64,000 bases of DNA from assembly GCF_036346615.1 (NCBI RefSeq), contig NZ_CP107836.1, positions 2,170,001 to 2,234,000 of the forward strand. The letters run 5' to 3'. Positions 35,984 through 43,807 of the stretch are shown one piece after another. The number at the start of each line of letters is the position of its first letter. The stretch's first letter is position 1. The DNA is from Streptomyces sp. NBC_00523 (GTDB taxonomy: Bacteria; Actinomycetota; Actinomycetes; Streptomycetales; Streptomycetaceae). Made by a program: the position numbers and the translations under genes. The notes below the pieces were generated by a model. That model had not been told where the DNA came from. It ran no database searches and saw only the letters and a list, made by a program, of their open reading frames with translations.

Positions 35984-36172
35984 TTATCGGCCGCGGCCGT
36001 GGTCGGGGTCCGCGTCCAGGCCGGGCAGTTCCTCGTGCCCTTCCGAGTAGTGGTTGACCCACCCGCAGAGCGCGCAGGCGTACCGCCCGGCCAGACCGTG
36101 CACCTCGGTGCCGCACCGCGCGCAGTCGGTGCGGGTGATCTCGGGAATCGTCGGTTCGGGCTCGCTGGTCAC
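35984..36172 (-). CDS. Small zinc-ribbon protein
   Basis: 62 aa from GTG 36172. Two CxxC pairs (DCARCG and ACALCGW) separated by a Gly-rich turn form a zinc ribbon, with an acidic His-containing tail. Upstream its frame is open into the remnant of a monooxygenase gene, so the true start is not certain. Located 41 bp upstream of, and co-directional with, the phosphotransferase gene. Confidence 0.7.
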   Translation of the reverse strand: MTSEPEPTIPEITRTDCARCGTEVHGLAGRYACALCGWVNHYSEGHEELPGLDADPDHGRGR

Positions 36173-36199
36173 ACGGGGACTGTACCGAGTGGAGCGCTC

Positions 36200-36450
36200 T
36201 CCGCGGAGTCCGCGTACGGACTGAATCATGGTCTCGACGTACACCTCGGGCGGCCCTTCCAGGAAGGTCGCAGGTTGTCGAGGAAGGCGCGCAGCGCGGG
36301 CAGGTCGTTGTGCCGGTCGAGGTCCTCCCGCGAGCGCCACACCTCGTACAGGAAGAACCGCCCGTCCTCCTGCTCGTGGAGGTGGCACGCCAGGTTGCCG
36401 GGTGCGCTCCGGGTGAGCGCGACGAGATCGGACAGCGCGCGCCGGACCCC
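36200..36450 (-). pseudogene. Antibiotic-biosynthesis-monooxygenase (ABM) fold, decapitated and frameshifted
   Basis: ABM sequence is clear (VRRALSDLVALTRSAPGN, HEQEDGRFFLYEVWRSRED, LPALRAFLDNL), but the N-terminal strand and start are missing at about 36450. The C-terminal end (TFLEGPPEVYVETMIQSV) continues only in another frame after about 36270: restoring one base after CTG would read L-A-T-F. The gene thus has both a 5' deletion and a 1-nt frameshift. It abuts the truncated MerR gene head to head. Confidence 0.75.
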
Positions 36451-36728
36451 TACTCGCCTCCCACCGACTCGCGGGCGGCCACCGCCGCTACGACGCCGAC
36501 GCCCCCGCCGTGGTCCGCCGCATCCGCGCGCTCCTCGACGCGGGCCTGCCCACCCGGACCATCCGCGACCTGCTCCCGTGCGTACGGCAGGACGGCACGG
36601 TGGCCCTGTGCAAGCTGGACACCCTGGAACAGCACCTCCAGGGCCTGGACGACCGCATCTCCGCACTCCGGGAAACCCGCTCGTCCCTGTCCGTCCTGGT
36701 CACGGCGGCCCGGGCGGAGGAGGCGTGA
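36450..36728 (+). pseudogene. MerR family regulator lacking its DNA-binding N-terminus
   Basis: From about 36450 the frame reads LLASHRLAGGHRRYDADAPA, the wing of a MerR winged helix, then VVRRIRALLDAGLPTRTIRD and a dimerisation coiled coil (LDTLEQHLQGLDDRISALRE) to the stop at 36726. The first ~35 residues, including the recognition helix, and any start are missing; a GTG at 36510 could only yield the dimerisation part. The break coincides with the break in the divergent ABM gene. Confidence 0.75.
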
Positions 36729-36734
36729 CACCCC

Positions 36735-37256
36735 CTAAGGTGTGCCGGTGATGGGCGCCACGAAGCACAGGGCGTCGAAGTGCCGCCCGGCGAAGAAGTG
36801 CCGGAGCCCACCGATCCGCTGCCATCCGAGCCGCTCGTACAGCCGGATGGCGGCGGCGTCCTTGGTCAGGACCTCCAGCACCAACGGCAGCCCGTGCGCC
36901 CGGGCATACCCCTCGGCCGCGTCCATGAGCCGCGCACCGGCGGAAGCTCCCCGCGCGTCCCGCCCCACGAAGAACCGGGCCAGCACCGCGACCTCCCCGT
37001 CCCCGGCGCCGCCGCGCTCCCGCCAGAGCCGCGCCACGTCCTCCCCGTGCCGGGCCCGGTTGACCGCGACATGCCCCACGACCCGCCCGTCGAGCTCGGC
37101 GACCCAGGCCGCGATCAGCCCCTCGGGCGACAACCACGCCTCGGGGTCCGCCACCCCTTCGACGGGATACCCGTCGGACTCATGAACACCGGCGAGCACG
37201 GCAGCCGCCGCGCCCAGATCGGCGTCCTCGCGGAGACGAACCAGGACTTCGGACAC
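36735..37256 (-). CDS. GNAT N-acetyltransferase
   Basis: 173 aa from GTG 37256, with GGAGG 8 nt upstream. GNAT core: AAWVAELDGRVVGHVAVNR, ARFFVGRDARGASAGARLMDAAEGYARAHG (acetyl-CoA loop) and IRLYERLGWQRIG. Substrate unknown. The stop lies 6 bp from the end of the MerR remnant. Confidence 0.87.
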   Translation of the reverse strand: MSEVLVRLREDADLGAAAAVLAGVHESDGYPVEGVADPEAWLSPEGLIAAWVAELDGRVVGHVAVNRARHGEDVARLWRERGGAGDGEVAVLARFFVGRDARGASAGARLMDAAEGYARAHGLPLVLEVLTKDAAAIRLYERLGWQRIGGLRHFFAGRHFDALCFVAPITGTP

Positions 37257-37319
37257 GGGTCATCCTCCACGGGCGCGGGCACGATTGTCGGACCAGCCTG
37301 CCATCCTGCCCCGGTGACC

Positions 37320-37787
37320 ATGACATGGGCCGACTTCTGGGCGCTGACAGCCACCCTGAACGGCAAAGCCACCGAAGCCAACTGCCACCGCCTCGCCGAG
37401 CGGTTGAGCCGCCGCCCCCTCCCCGACATCACCGCCTTCGCGGAACACCACGCGGAAGCGCTGTACCGCCTGGACCAGGAGCAGTTCGGCTCCCTCCCGG
37501 TGGTCGGTATGACGACCGAGACCGGCGGCCCTTTCCCGCAGTCCGGCGACTCCTTCCTCTACGCCCGCTGCGCGGTGGTGGCAGCGGGCCGCGAGACCTG
37601 GGAGAACGCCCTCGCGGACCCCGCCGTGTTCGCCCCGTACACCTCACTCGACTACGACGGCGAACGCCTGCTGTACATCCCGGACGAGGCCTACGAACGG
37701 GCCACGGGCAAGGAGTGGCACCGTATGACCCGGTACTGCTACGAATCCTTCTCCAACAAGGACGGCTGGCCCCACCTGCGTACCTGA
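37320..37787 (+). CDS. DUF4240 domain protein
   Basis: 155 aa from ATG 37320 (GTG 37314 in frame is equally possible). Opens with the family segment TWADFWALTATL and contains SGDSFLYARCAVVAAGRETWENAL and YIPDEAYERATGKEW. DUF4240 proteins are small, soluble and of unknown function, often single genes in streptomycetes. Confidence 0.85.
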   Translation: MTWADFWALTATLNGKATEANCHRLAERLSRRPLPDITAFAEHHAEALYRLDQEQFGSLPVVGMTTETGGPFPQSGDSFLYARCAVVAAGRETWENALADPAVFAPYTSLDYDGERLLYIPDEAYERATGKEWHRMTRYCYESFSNKDGWPHLRT

Positions 37788-37839
37788 CCGGGGCGGCACG
37801 GCTCACGTACGACCGCTGACGTCACGGGCGGCCGTTCCC

Positions 37840-38226
37840 TCACTGCCGCCTGGCCGTCACCAGGTAGCCCGCGAAGCTCACCCCGTCCTGGGCCTTCGCC
37901 CACCCGCCCGCCGCGCCCTCGACCGGAATCAACACGGTCGTGCCGGGAACGGGCCCGAGAACCCGGTCCGTCTCGCCGGGAAGCGCCGCGTAACGGCAGT
38001 GCACCTCCACGACGGACACCACCTCCAACGGGACCGGCGGGACCCCGTCCTCTCCGCCGTGATGCTCCTCGCAGAAGTCGATCCCCTCCGCGCGCTCCTC
38101 GCCGACGAGGTCGGCGTAGTCCTCGGCATCGACCTCCATCAACGCCCACGACACGACGTCCCCGGGCGCGAAGGGGTCCCCGCAGCACTGCATCTGCCAG
38201 TCATCGACCCAAATCGTCAGCGTCAT
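37840..38226 (-). CDS. DUF6578-like small protein
   Basis: 128 aa from ATG 38226, opening MTLTIWVDDWQMQCCGDPF, which I recall as DUF6578. An acidic middle (VDAEDYADLVGEERAEGIDF) with a His cluster EEHHGG and a Cys in HCRYA may bind metal. Function unknown. Confidence 0.75.
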   Translation of the reverse strand: MTLTIWVDDWQMQCCGDPFAPGDVVSWALMEVDAEDYADLVGEERAEGIDFCEEHHGGEDGVPPVPLEVVSVVEVHCRYAALPGETDRVLGPVPGTTVLIPVEGAAGGWAKAQDGVSFAGYLVTARRQ

Positions 38227-38254
38227 CCGGCCATTGTGCGCCGCGCGGTCCGGG

Positions 38255-39217
38255 TCAGCGCAGCCCGAAGCGTCCGGCCCAGGCGGTCACATCGGCGGTG
38301 GTCGCGTTTCCGCCGCAGATGACCAGGCCGAGCCTGGCGCTCCCCCCGACGCGTTCGAGCACCTGGCGTGCCGCGGGCAGCAGGCACCCGGCGGCGGGCT
38401 CGGCCCAGACCTTCGCGTGGTCGGCCAGATCGAGAATCCCCTGCACGGCCTCGGCATCGGTCACGGTGAGGACATCGGTGACCAGAGCCGAGACGTGTTC
38501 GTAGGTGAGCGCTGAGGCGCTCGGGGCGCTCAACGTCGACACCATCGAGGACAGCTCGACGGGCACCGGCCCCCCGGCGGCCAGGGCCTCCGACATGGCT
38601 CGCGCACCCTCGGTCTCCACGCCCCAGACCCGTACACCCGGACGGCGCGCGTGCAGCGCGGCCGCGACACCGGAGATCAGACCCCCGCCGCCGATGCTGA
38701 CGAGTACGTCGGTGAGCTCACCGGCATCCTCCGCGAACTCCAGCCCGACCGTGCCCTGGCCCGCGACGACGACGGGGTCGTCGAAGGGATGGACCAACGC
38801 GAGCCCCGAATCCTGGAGTTCGCCCACGAGAGCGAAGGCTCCGCCCATGGTGTCGGCGAGGATGACGTTCGCCCCGGCCGCCTCGGCGATCTCCACGGAG
38901 CGGCCGGGAGCGGACCGGGGCATGACGACGGTCGCCTTGATGTCCAGCGCACCGGCCATCTCCGCGACCGCGATGCCGTGGTTGCCCCCGCTCACGGCGA
39001 CAACCCCAGCGGCCCGCTCGGCCTCACTGAGCCCCAGCAACTTCGCCGTCGCCCCGCGCGCCTTGAAGGACCCGGTGCGCTGAAGCAGTTCCAGCTTCGT
39101 GGTGACCGGTGCCCCCAGAAGCGCGGAGAGCCCGGGACTCGCCACAGTCGGCGTCCGCACCACGTAAGCGGCAATCCGCTCGGCCTCGGCTTCCACATCC
39201 GCGACGGTGATCAGCAC
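38255..39217 (-). CDS. Threonine/serine dehydratase-like PLP enzyme
   Basis: 320 aa; GTG 39217 is taken because GGAGTGG lies 4-5 nt upstream and the longer frame adds a non-homologous tail. Fold-type II PLP enzyme: the Lys that binds PLP is Lys52 in TGSFKARGA, the substrate loop SGGNHG follows, and the phosphate-binding loop is SIGGGGLISG (about 170). No C-terminal ACT domain, so it is a catabolic or single-domain type. Could also act as serine/threonine racemase or dehydratase on a related hydroxyamino acid. Confidence 0.88.
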   Translation of the reverse strand: MLITVADVEAEAERIAAYVVRTPTVASPGLSALLGAPVTTKLELLQRTGSFKARGATAKLLGLSEAERAAGVVAVSGGNHGIAVAEMAGALDIKATVVMPRSAPGRSVEIAEAAGANVILADTMGGAFALVGELQDSGLALVHPFDDPVVVAGQGTVGLEFAEDAGELTDVLVSIGGGGLISGVAAALHARRPGVRVWGVETEGARAMSEALAAGGPVPVELSSMVSTLSAPSASALTYEHVSALVTDVLTVTDAEAVQGILDLADHAKVWAEPAAGCLLPAARQVLERVGGSARLGLVICGGNATTADVTAWAGRFGLR

Positions 39218-39409
39218 GTTCCACTCCAATATCGCCCGAGCCACAACGACCGCCCACCAGGTCGCCAGAACGAACCTACCTCCCCTCGGAATCCCGAACC
39301 GTTCGCTGACCTCGCTCATCTCCCTCTCGGACGGGTAGCGCATGGGCCGCCTCGACCACTGTCCCCGCAGGGAACGTGCGGTCGAGGCGGAGTGGTCCCA
39401 GCCGGAAGA

Positions 39410-39562
39410 TCAGCGCGTCGGGTACGTGCGCGGGTGCATCGGCGAACGGCGGCACGGCGACTTGCACAGGACAACCGTGCGGCCGGCGGTACTGGCTCCG
39501 TCGATCGGGTAGCGCACCGTCGCCTCCTCGGCGAGTGTGCGACCGCAGTTGGCGCACCTCAT
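39410..39562 (-). CDS. Tiny Cys-motif protein C (third of three overlapping genes)
   Basis: 50 aa from ATG 39562 (GGAAAG upstream). [10 protein letters not shown] and [10 protein letters not shown] give four Cys in CxxC...CxxxC spacing, a minimal zinc ribbon. Its start overlaps the stop of the preceding tiny gene by 4 bp. Not recognised as a named family. Confidence 0.6.
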   Translation of the reverse strand: MRCANCGRTLAEEATVRYPIDGASTAGRTVVLCKSPCRRSPMHPRTYPTR

Positions 39563-39702
39563 GCTCGTACTTTCCGCCACACACGCCCGAGGTGTACGGC
39601 TGTGGCGCATGCCGTGCCGGCACGGCATGCGGCGCAGGTGAGAGTGTGGCCGAGCCACGTCTTGTACGCCTGGTCCGTGGTGGCACGGGCAGCGGCGGTC
39701 AC
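39559..39702 (-). CDS. Tiny Cys-motif protein B
   Basis: 47 aa from GTG 39702, overlapping the upstream stop (GTGA) and the downstream start (ATGA). It reads an amphipathic helix ([15 protein letters not shown]), then [10 protein letters not shown] (Cys 23, 26, 32) and a helical basic end ([13 protein letters not shown]). Such TCxxCR...C peptides recur in streptomycetes next to XRE regulators (recollection). Function unknown. Confidence 0.6.
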   Translation of the reverse strand: MTAAARATTDQAYKTWLGHTLTCAACRAGTACATAVHLGRVWRKVRA

Positions 39703-39851
39703 GAGGCGACGCCTTTGCTGCAGCGCGGGCACTCGCAGGGCGCCATGGCCGACGTCCAGTCCGGCTCGGGTACAGGCACGACCTGCTCCGTCTCGCGCAC
39801 CACCCTCCTGGCCCCGGTGGCGCGGTCCACCTCATACACCTTGATCGTCAT
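39699..39851 (-). CDS. Tiny Cys-motif protein A (first of three)
   Basis: 50 aa from ATG 39851, with GGGAGG about 11 nt upstream. The N-terminal half looks like a small beta hairpin ([18 protein letters not shown]); the end carries CECPRC. It is divergent from the XRE regulator gene with 175 bp between, and heads a three-gene string with 4-bp overlaps. Confidence 0.6.
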   Translation of the reverse strand: MTIKVYEVDRATGARRVVRETEQVVPVPEPDWTSAMAPCECPRCSKGVAS

Positions 39852-39923
39852 CACCGCGGGATCCTCCCGCCGCGGTCGCCGAAGAATGGGGCCCACATGC
39901 CGCTCCCTCCACTACGCTGAGTT

Positions 39924-39948
39924 GTCTGGGCGTTACTGCACTCCAGAC
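39924..39948. promoter_or_regulatory. Inverted repeat in the XRE / tiny-gene divergent region
   Basis: GTCTGG (39924-39929) and CCAGAC (39943-39948) are exact inverted repeats separated by 13 bp, placed between the two divergent starts. A plausible operator for the XRE protein. Confidence 0.4.
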
Positions 39949-40026
39949 GTTAGGCAGCGCAGACCGCCGCTTGAACTGACCGTGAGTACGGGTACCCGAC
40001 CGCGGCCGGCCATCAAGGGGGACACG

Positions 40027-41145
40027 ATGAAAGCTGGCCCACAAACCACCCTGACCCGCAGTCGGGGAACGGCACCACGCGGCCGTAGCGGCGTCGTCTC
40101 CGGCTACGTCTTCCGCCTGATCCGCGAGCAGTTGGGGCACACCCAGGACACCCTCGCCGAACGGCTTCGCATTTCTGCCGACACGGTCGCCGGGTGGGAG
40201 TCCGGGCGTCGGCCCCTGACTGCCGTACCGGTCGGACAGATGCTCGTGTACCGCCACCAGCTCTTGCATCTGGGCAGCGTGCCTGCGCTGCTGCAAGCTC
40301 TGGAAAGGGCCATGGAAGCGGACATCCTTCTGGCGAGCACCCTCGGCGAGGAGAGTCCTGCCGGTACCAGCCCCATCGGCGCATGGGTGATGCAACGAGA
40401 CCTGGTCGAAGTACTGTCCTGGCCGCTGAACGGCGAGACCCCCACCCCGCTCAGGGATCTGCCCGACCCGCCCCGACCGCGCCGCGGCCCTGTACCACGC
40501 GGACCCGAACTCCCCGCTGACGACCGTCGTCGCTTCTTTTCCCGTATGCGCCAAACCGCCGAACAGGCGCGGGGCGACGACGACTTCCTGCTCCGCCGCC
40601 AAGCCCTCTATCTGGCCGGTTACGACGACGCACCGGATACCTCCGCATGGCTGGCCCGACAGCAACGTATTGAGCGCCCGGACGGTTGGCTGGCCGGCTG
40701 GCTCAACTCTCGCTCCGTTGCCGCCGTCGCCGCCAGGCAGGGTGACCGTGATCGCATGGAGTACTTCATTCGAACGAGCCTCACAGACAACGACGCGGGC
40801 GAGGCGGCCAACCTCAACTACTGGGCGTACTGGCTCGGCGAGGCTCCACACCTCCAACTGTCCGACGACTTCATTGCCGAAACGAACCCAGGCCCATGGC
40901 CGGGCGACAAGCTCATGCGCCACCTCGTGCGGGGCATGACCCCGAACCAGGGCTTCTTCGACCTGAACGTCCACACCCTGTGGGCCCTACTCGCTGTCCG
41001 GCCCAACCTGCTTCACCCAGGAAACGCGACCAGCAACGAGCTACGCGCAGCCCTTCCCGTGATGTTGGATAACCAAGAGCTGTCGGCGCAGGCACGCCGG
41101 GAGCTCGACGGCATCCGGTACGCGATCCGCCTCGCCGAGGCGTGA
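40027..41145 (+). CDS. XRE-family helix-turn-helix regulator with large C-terminal helical domain
   Basis: 372 aa from ATG 40027 (AAGGGGG upstream). Cro/CI-type HTH at about 25-75 ([36 protein letters not shown]). The rest is mostly helical with no membrane span: [38 protein letters not shown] and a late [17 protein letters not shown]. Typical of Streptomyces XRE proteins that pair with small partner genes. The HD phosphohydrolase follows after 12 bp, in the same transcript. Confidence 0.88.
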   Translation: MKAGPQTTLTRSRGTAPRGRSGVVSGYVFRLIREQLGHTQDTLAERLRISADTVAGWESGRRPLTAVPVGQMLVYRHQLLHLGSVPALLQALERAMEADILLASTLGEESPAGTSPIGAWVMQRDLVEVLSWPLNGETPTPLRDLPDPPRPRRGPVPRGPELPADDRRRFFSRMRQTAEQARGDDDFLLRRQALYLAGYDDAPDTSAWLARQQRIERPDGWLAGWLNSRSVAAVAARQGDRDRMEYFIRTSLTDNDAGEAANLNYWAYWLGEAPHLQLSDDFIAETNPGPWPGDKLMRHLVRGMTPNQGFFDLNVHTLWALLAVRPNLLHPGNATSNELRAALPVMLDNQELSAQARRELDGIRYAIRLAEA

Positions 41146-41157
41146 GAGGAGACGGGC

Positions 41158-41739
41158 GTGACTGACGATCTGTCTGCAGTGGGACGCTTCCTGTTCGAGG
41201 CCGGAACGCTGAAGCACACCCGCCGAACCGGCTGGTGGATGGCAGGCGTCAAAGACCCGGAGAGCGTGGCGGAGCACTCGTGGCGCACCTCGCTGATCGC
41301 CTCGCTCATTGCCAAGCTCGAAGGCGCCGACCCGGCCAAGGCCGCGCTTCTCGCCGTATGGCACGACACCCAGGAGACCCGTACCGGCGACGTGAACTAC
41401 GTAGGGAAGAAGTACGCTCCGGCCGGCGACCCACAAGCCGTCACCGCCGACCAGACGACAGGGATGCCCGAAGCCCTGGCGTCAGCAATCCAAGATGTCG
41501 TCGCCGAGTACGAGGCAAAGGAATCACCGGAGGCCGTCTGCGCCCGCGATGCCGACAAACTGGAGTGCCTGCTCCAAGGAATTGAGTACAAGGCCCAGGG
41601 CTACGAGAACGCCCAACGCTGGATCGACAACAGCCGAGCCCGCCTGGTCACCAAAACCGGCCAGCGCCTCGCTGCCGAACTCCTGGGCCAGGACTCACTG
41701 GATTGGCTCCGCACAGCCCTCGGCGAACCGAAGCCCTGA
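41158..41739 (+). CDS. HD-domain phosphohydrolase (YfbR/HDDC2-like 5'-nucleotidase)
   Basis: 193 aa from GTG 41158 (GAGGAG 7 nt upstream). Metal ligands: His40 (SVAEHSWRTS), His69-Asp70 (WHDTQETRTGDVNY) and an Asp in CARDADKLECLLQ (about 131/133). The H...HD...D order plus HDxxExxTGD is that of YfbR/HDDC2 5'-deoxynucleotidases, which remove phosphate from (d)NMPs. Operonic with the XRE gene, suggesting a nucleotide-linked response; that link is inference. Confidence 0.88.
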   Translation: MTDDLSAVGRFLFEAGTLKHTRRTGWWMAGVKDPESVAEHSWRTSLIASLIAKLEGADPAKAALLAVWHDTQETRTGDVNYVGKKYAPAGDPQAVTADQTTGMPEALASAIQDVVAEYEAKESPEAVCARDADKLECLLQGIEYKAQGYENAQRWIDNSRARLVTKTGQRLAAELLGQDSLDWLRTALGEPKP

Positions 41740-42005
41740 CCGACGCAGACGAAGGGCCTCCCGACCGACCAGATGCCAGGAGCCGTAGGGCCGCTTGGCA
41801 GCTGTGGCCCCCGCCCTGTCGACAGGCGGCCTGCGCTGCGGGCCTCGCAGCGGGCTGCTCGAACTGGCACGAGCCCTGGCGCCAACGCCTGCTGCGCAAG
41901 CCCGTTCACTGTGCCCTGGTCAACAGCGGCCCCCCTGCTGCTGCCGCCCCGGCAAATCGCGCACGACGGCAGTCATCCGAACCGTCGTAGACGGGGGAGG
42001 CACGA

Positions 42006-42296
42006 TCACTCTTCGTCGCTTCGCTCAAGGACCAGGCCGACAGACCCGTCCGCCAACCCGTTGCCGTCGTCGAGGTGCAGATGGGCCCCATCCGGAACTC
42101 CTTCGGCCGCCAACACCAGAAGATGCCGGGCGAGCGTCCTGAGACCTGCAGCATTCGCCTCGACGGCGATCTCGCTCCCGAGGTTGCGCACCTCGATTCG
42201 GGCATCAGAATCCCACGAGAAGCGGAGCACGAAACCCTCGACGGCAGCCGTGACATGAGTGCTCTCGATCGGCACTGGGTCGGATCCGAAATTCAT
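42006..42296 (-). CDS. Imm32-like small immunity-type protein
   Basis: 96 aa from ATG 42296 (ATG 42305 is an in-frame alternative; neither has a strong ribosome site). VEANAAGLRTLARHLLVLAA and VPDGAHLHLDDGNGLADGSV match the Imm32 pattern (ANPAGLRxLARHLLxLA, then HLDE...LEDGS). Imm32 proteins are predicted antidotes to polymorphic toxins. No toxin gene is visible nearby, so it is an orphan; it sits just left of the outermost att copy. Confidence 0.7.
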   Translation of the reverse strand: MNFGSDPVPIESTHVTAAVEGFVLRFSWDSDARIEVRNLGSEIAVEANAAGLRTLARHLLVLAAEGVPDGAHLHLDDGNGLADGSVGLVLERSDEE

Positions 42297-42369
42297 GGAA
42301 CCCATGATGCCGTCGCATATCCCAGATCCAACAATCCCGGGCTTGTCACGCACGTCACCCACTACCGTC

Positions 42370-42402
42370 AACGCCCCCGCAGCGGCTCGCTGCGGCGGCG
42401 TT
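42370..42402. terminator. Hairpin beside the outermost att copy
   Basis: AACGCCCCCGCAGC (42370-42383) and GCTGCGGCGGCGTT (42389-42402) pair at 13 of 14 positions. It sits 5 bp from the att copy, in the place occupied by the tRNA terminator at the other two copies. Confidence 0.65.
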
Positions 42403-42406
42403 GTGG

Positions 42407-42451
42407 CTGGTGGGCGCGGACGTTTCGAACCGCCGACATCTGCTTTGTAAG
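42407..42451. repeat. att-like copy of the tRNA-Val 3' end (a)
   Basis: 45 bp identical to the 3' part of the tRNA-Val gene at 47132-47177 except for one missing G (ACGTTTCG instead of ACGGTTTCG). It begins CTGGTGGGCGCGGACG and ends CTGCTTTGTAAG. It is the outermost of three tandem copies and marks the distal end of an integrated element. Confidence 0.88.
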
Positions 42452-42761
42452 TTCGGCCGGGCGCCGCCGCGGCCCCAATCTCCTGCAACAGCGACGGCCG
42501 GACAGGAACGCCCACGTACGCCCCTGTCCATCGTCGTTGACGTCAGCGGTAGATGCCAGAGACCTTCTGATCCGTAGCGCTATGTGGACCGGGTGTTGAC
42601 GGTCATGTGGGCCATGAGAAGGCCCTAGATGGACATGGCAGATCGCTGGTGGTTGCTGCGGTTTCGGTACTTTGCTGCTGTATCGCTAGCTGTGACGAGC
42701 GTCGCAAAAAAACTTAGAATGCACGAAGGCGGTCTCGGCGCCCAGATGTCACCGAACACCC
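42452..42761. other. 310-bp gene-free left part of the first remnant segment
   Basis: No gene supported. Contains one copy (42536-42558) of a 23-bp motif starting GTTGACGTCAG that recurs at 43750 and 46143. GC drops near 42700 (GCAAAAAAACTTAGAATGC). A 49-codon frame starting near 42628 has no coding support. Confidence 0.45.
42536..42558 (+). repeat. 23-bp motif, copy 1
   Basis: GTTGACGTCAG, three variable bases, then TAGATGCCA. Copies at 43750 and 46143 share GTTGAYGTCAG-N3-TRGATGYC. Copy 2 straddles the stop codon of the integrase remnant, so copies 1 and 3 probably mark ends of lost integrases. Confidence 0.6.
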
Positions 42762-43421
42762 TTAAAGGGGCGTGTTAGGTGTAGGTGTTCCCGTTTCGAT
42801 CTCACCGGTCACGTTGCCTTCTTCGGGGATGACACGATTGACCACTGTCTCGGGATCGGGCGCCATGCCCAGCACGCGCATGGCCGTAATGGCATTGAGA
42901 CGATCTTTGAGTCGATCATCTTGGACGCGATCGATCAGCGCATGAGCCCTCTCGAGCTTATGATCTTCCTCGATCTTAAGATCCATGCGGTCCGCTTGGT
43001 CTGTCACGTGTTTCCGAGCCCTGTTCGAGTGAATAGCCAGGGCTCCGCCGCCAGTTGTGACCAAAGCACCCGTCAGCGCGGTCACCAAAGGCAGATAGTT
43101 CAGGTCGGGATTCCCGGCGTGCACGAGGGCCAGCACGCCACCAGCAAGGATGATGGCAGCACCGGCCGACATGAAGATCACACTCAATCGAAACGTGATC
43201 TCTGCCTGCCGCAGCGACTGGCCCAGGAAGTTGAAGAAGAACTTCTGCCTTTGGCTAGCCAGAGTGACTGCGGGACCACTGGCCCGGTGACCGCTTTCGT
43301 CACTCTCCGGGCCTCGATGGATGTGAAGGTCACCCGCGGCCTGATACACACGGCCATCGCCAGAAGCAGTGGCCCGCAGTCGAATCTCCTCGTCCACTAG
43401 CTCCCCCGGTCTACCAGTCAT
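42762..43421 (-). CDS. TRADD-N-associated-type two-helix membrane protein
   Basis: 219 aa from ATG 43421. N-terminus with a short motif GRVYQAAGDLHIH (24-36), like the VYQAGRD peptide often seen at the start of actinobacterial conflict/NLR proteins; then a helix with QKFFFNFLGQSLRQAE, two membrane spans (about 77-101 and 107-130), and a charged helical C-terminus (RARKHVTDQADRMDLKIEED). The layout matches TRADD-N-associated transmembrane proteins predicted in immune-type networks. Lower GC than its neighbours; lies between two att copies, so horizontally acquired. No effector partner is adjacent. Confidence 0.72.
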   Translation of the reverse strand: MTGRPGELVDEEIRLRATASGDGRVYQAAGDLHIHRGPESDESGHRASGPAVTLASQRQKFFFNFLGQSLRQAEITFRLSVIFMSAGAAIILAGGVLALVHAGNPDLNYLPLVTALTGALVTTGGGALAIHSNRARKHVTDQADRMDLKIEEDHKLERAHALIDRVQDDRLKDRLNAITAMRVLGMAPDPETVVNRVIPEEGNVTGEIETGTPTPNTPL

Positions 43422-43544
43422 ACGGGATGCTCCACGAGCATAGCTTCGCCAAGCGGGTGCGAGGCAGTCACAAGTCCAGTCCGAGCCCAGCAGTTGCGGA
43501 GCCGAACTTGATCACCGCCGCTCCTGCTCCCATCCCGTCCGCCG

Positions 43545-43754
43545 TCGACCCAACCCCGCAACCTGTACCGCTCGTTCACCGGCGTTGCAGCGACCGCCGG
43601 ACTTCGCGTGATTCGCCTCCTGGGGCACAGTCAGATCGCGGTCACGATGAACATCTACGCCCACGTCGTCCAGGACACGCAGCGCGAGGCCGTGAGCCAC
43701 CTCGACCGGATGCTGAAGCGGCAGCGTCCCGAGCGTGGGGATCGTGCCCGTTGA
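43545..43754 (+). pseudogene. Tyrosine integrase, C-terminal remnant with internal deletion
   Basis: The frame ending at 43754 reads PRNLYRSFTGVAATAGLR and then directly VIRLLGHSQIAVTMNIYAHV, followed by QREAVSHLDRML. The last part holds the His and the nucleophile Tyr of a phage-type integrase. Between AGLR and VIRLLGH the expected box with R-HDLRH is absent, and everything N-terminal is gone. It points at, and stops 53 bp from, the att copy at 43808, as an integrase next to its att site should. Confidence 0.85.
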
Positions 43755-43772
43755 TGTCAGAAGTGGATGTCA
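43750..43772 (+). repeat. 23-bp motif, copy 2
   Basis: GTTGATGTCAG, AAG, TGGATGTCA. It includes the integrase remnant stop (TGA 43752-43754) and runs into the terminator at 43771. Confidence 0.65.
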
Positions 43773-43805
43773 AAGACCCCAGCCATGATCGGCTGGGGGT
43801 CTTTG
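43771..43805. terminator. tRNA-type terminator copy beside att copy b
   Basis: CAAAGACCCCAGCC (43771-43784) and GGCTGGGGGTCTTTG (43791-43805) pair with one bulged base. It resembles the hairpin just downstream of the intact tRNA (47095-47128) in both sequence and distance to the tRNA 3' end. Confidence 0.8.
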
Positions 43806-43807
43806 TG

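Noticed and set aside
42259..42450. Plus-strand frame ending in FEPPTSAL
   Set aside because: That ending is translation of the tRNA 3' segment (att copy), a well-known artefact; not a gene.
42628..42777. 49-codon plus-strand frame (MDMADRWWLLRFRYF...)
   Set aside because: No ribosome site, no domain, and it overlaps the 3' end of the membrane-protein gene; insufficient support.
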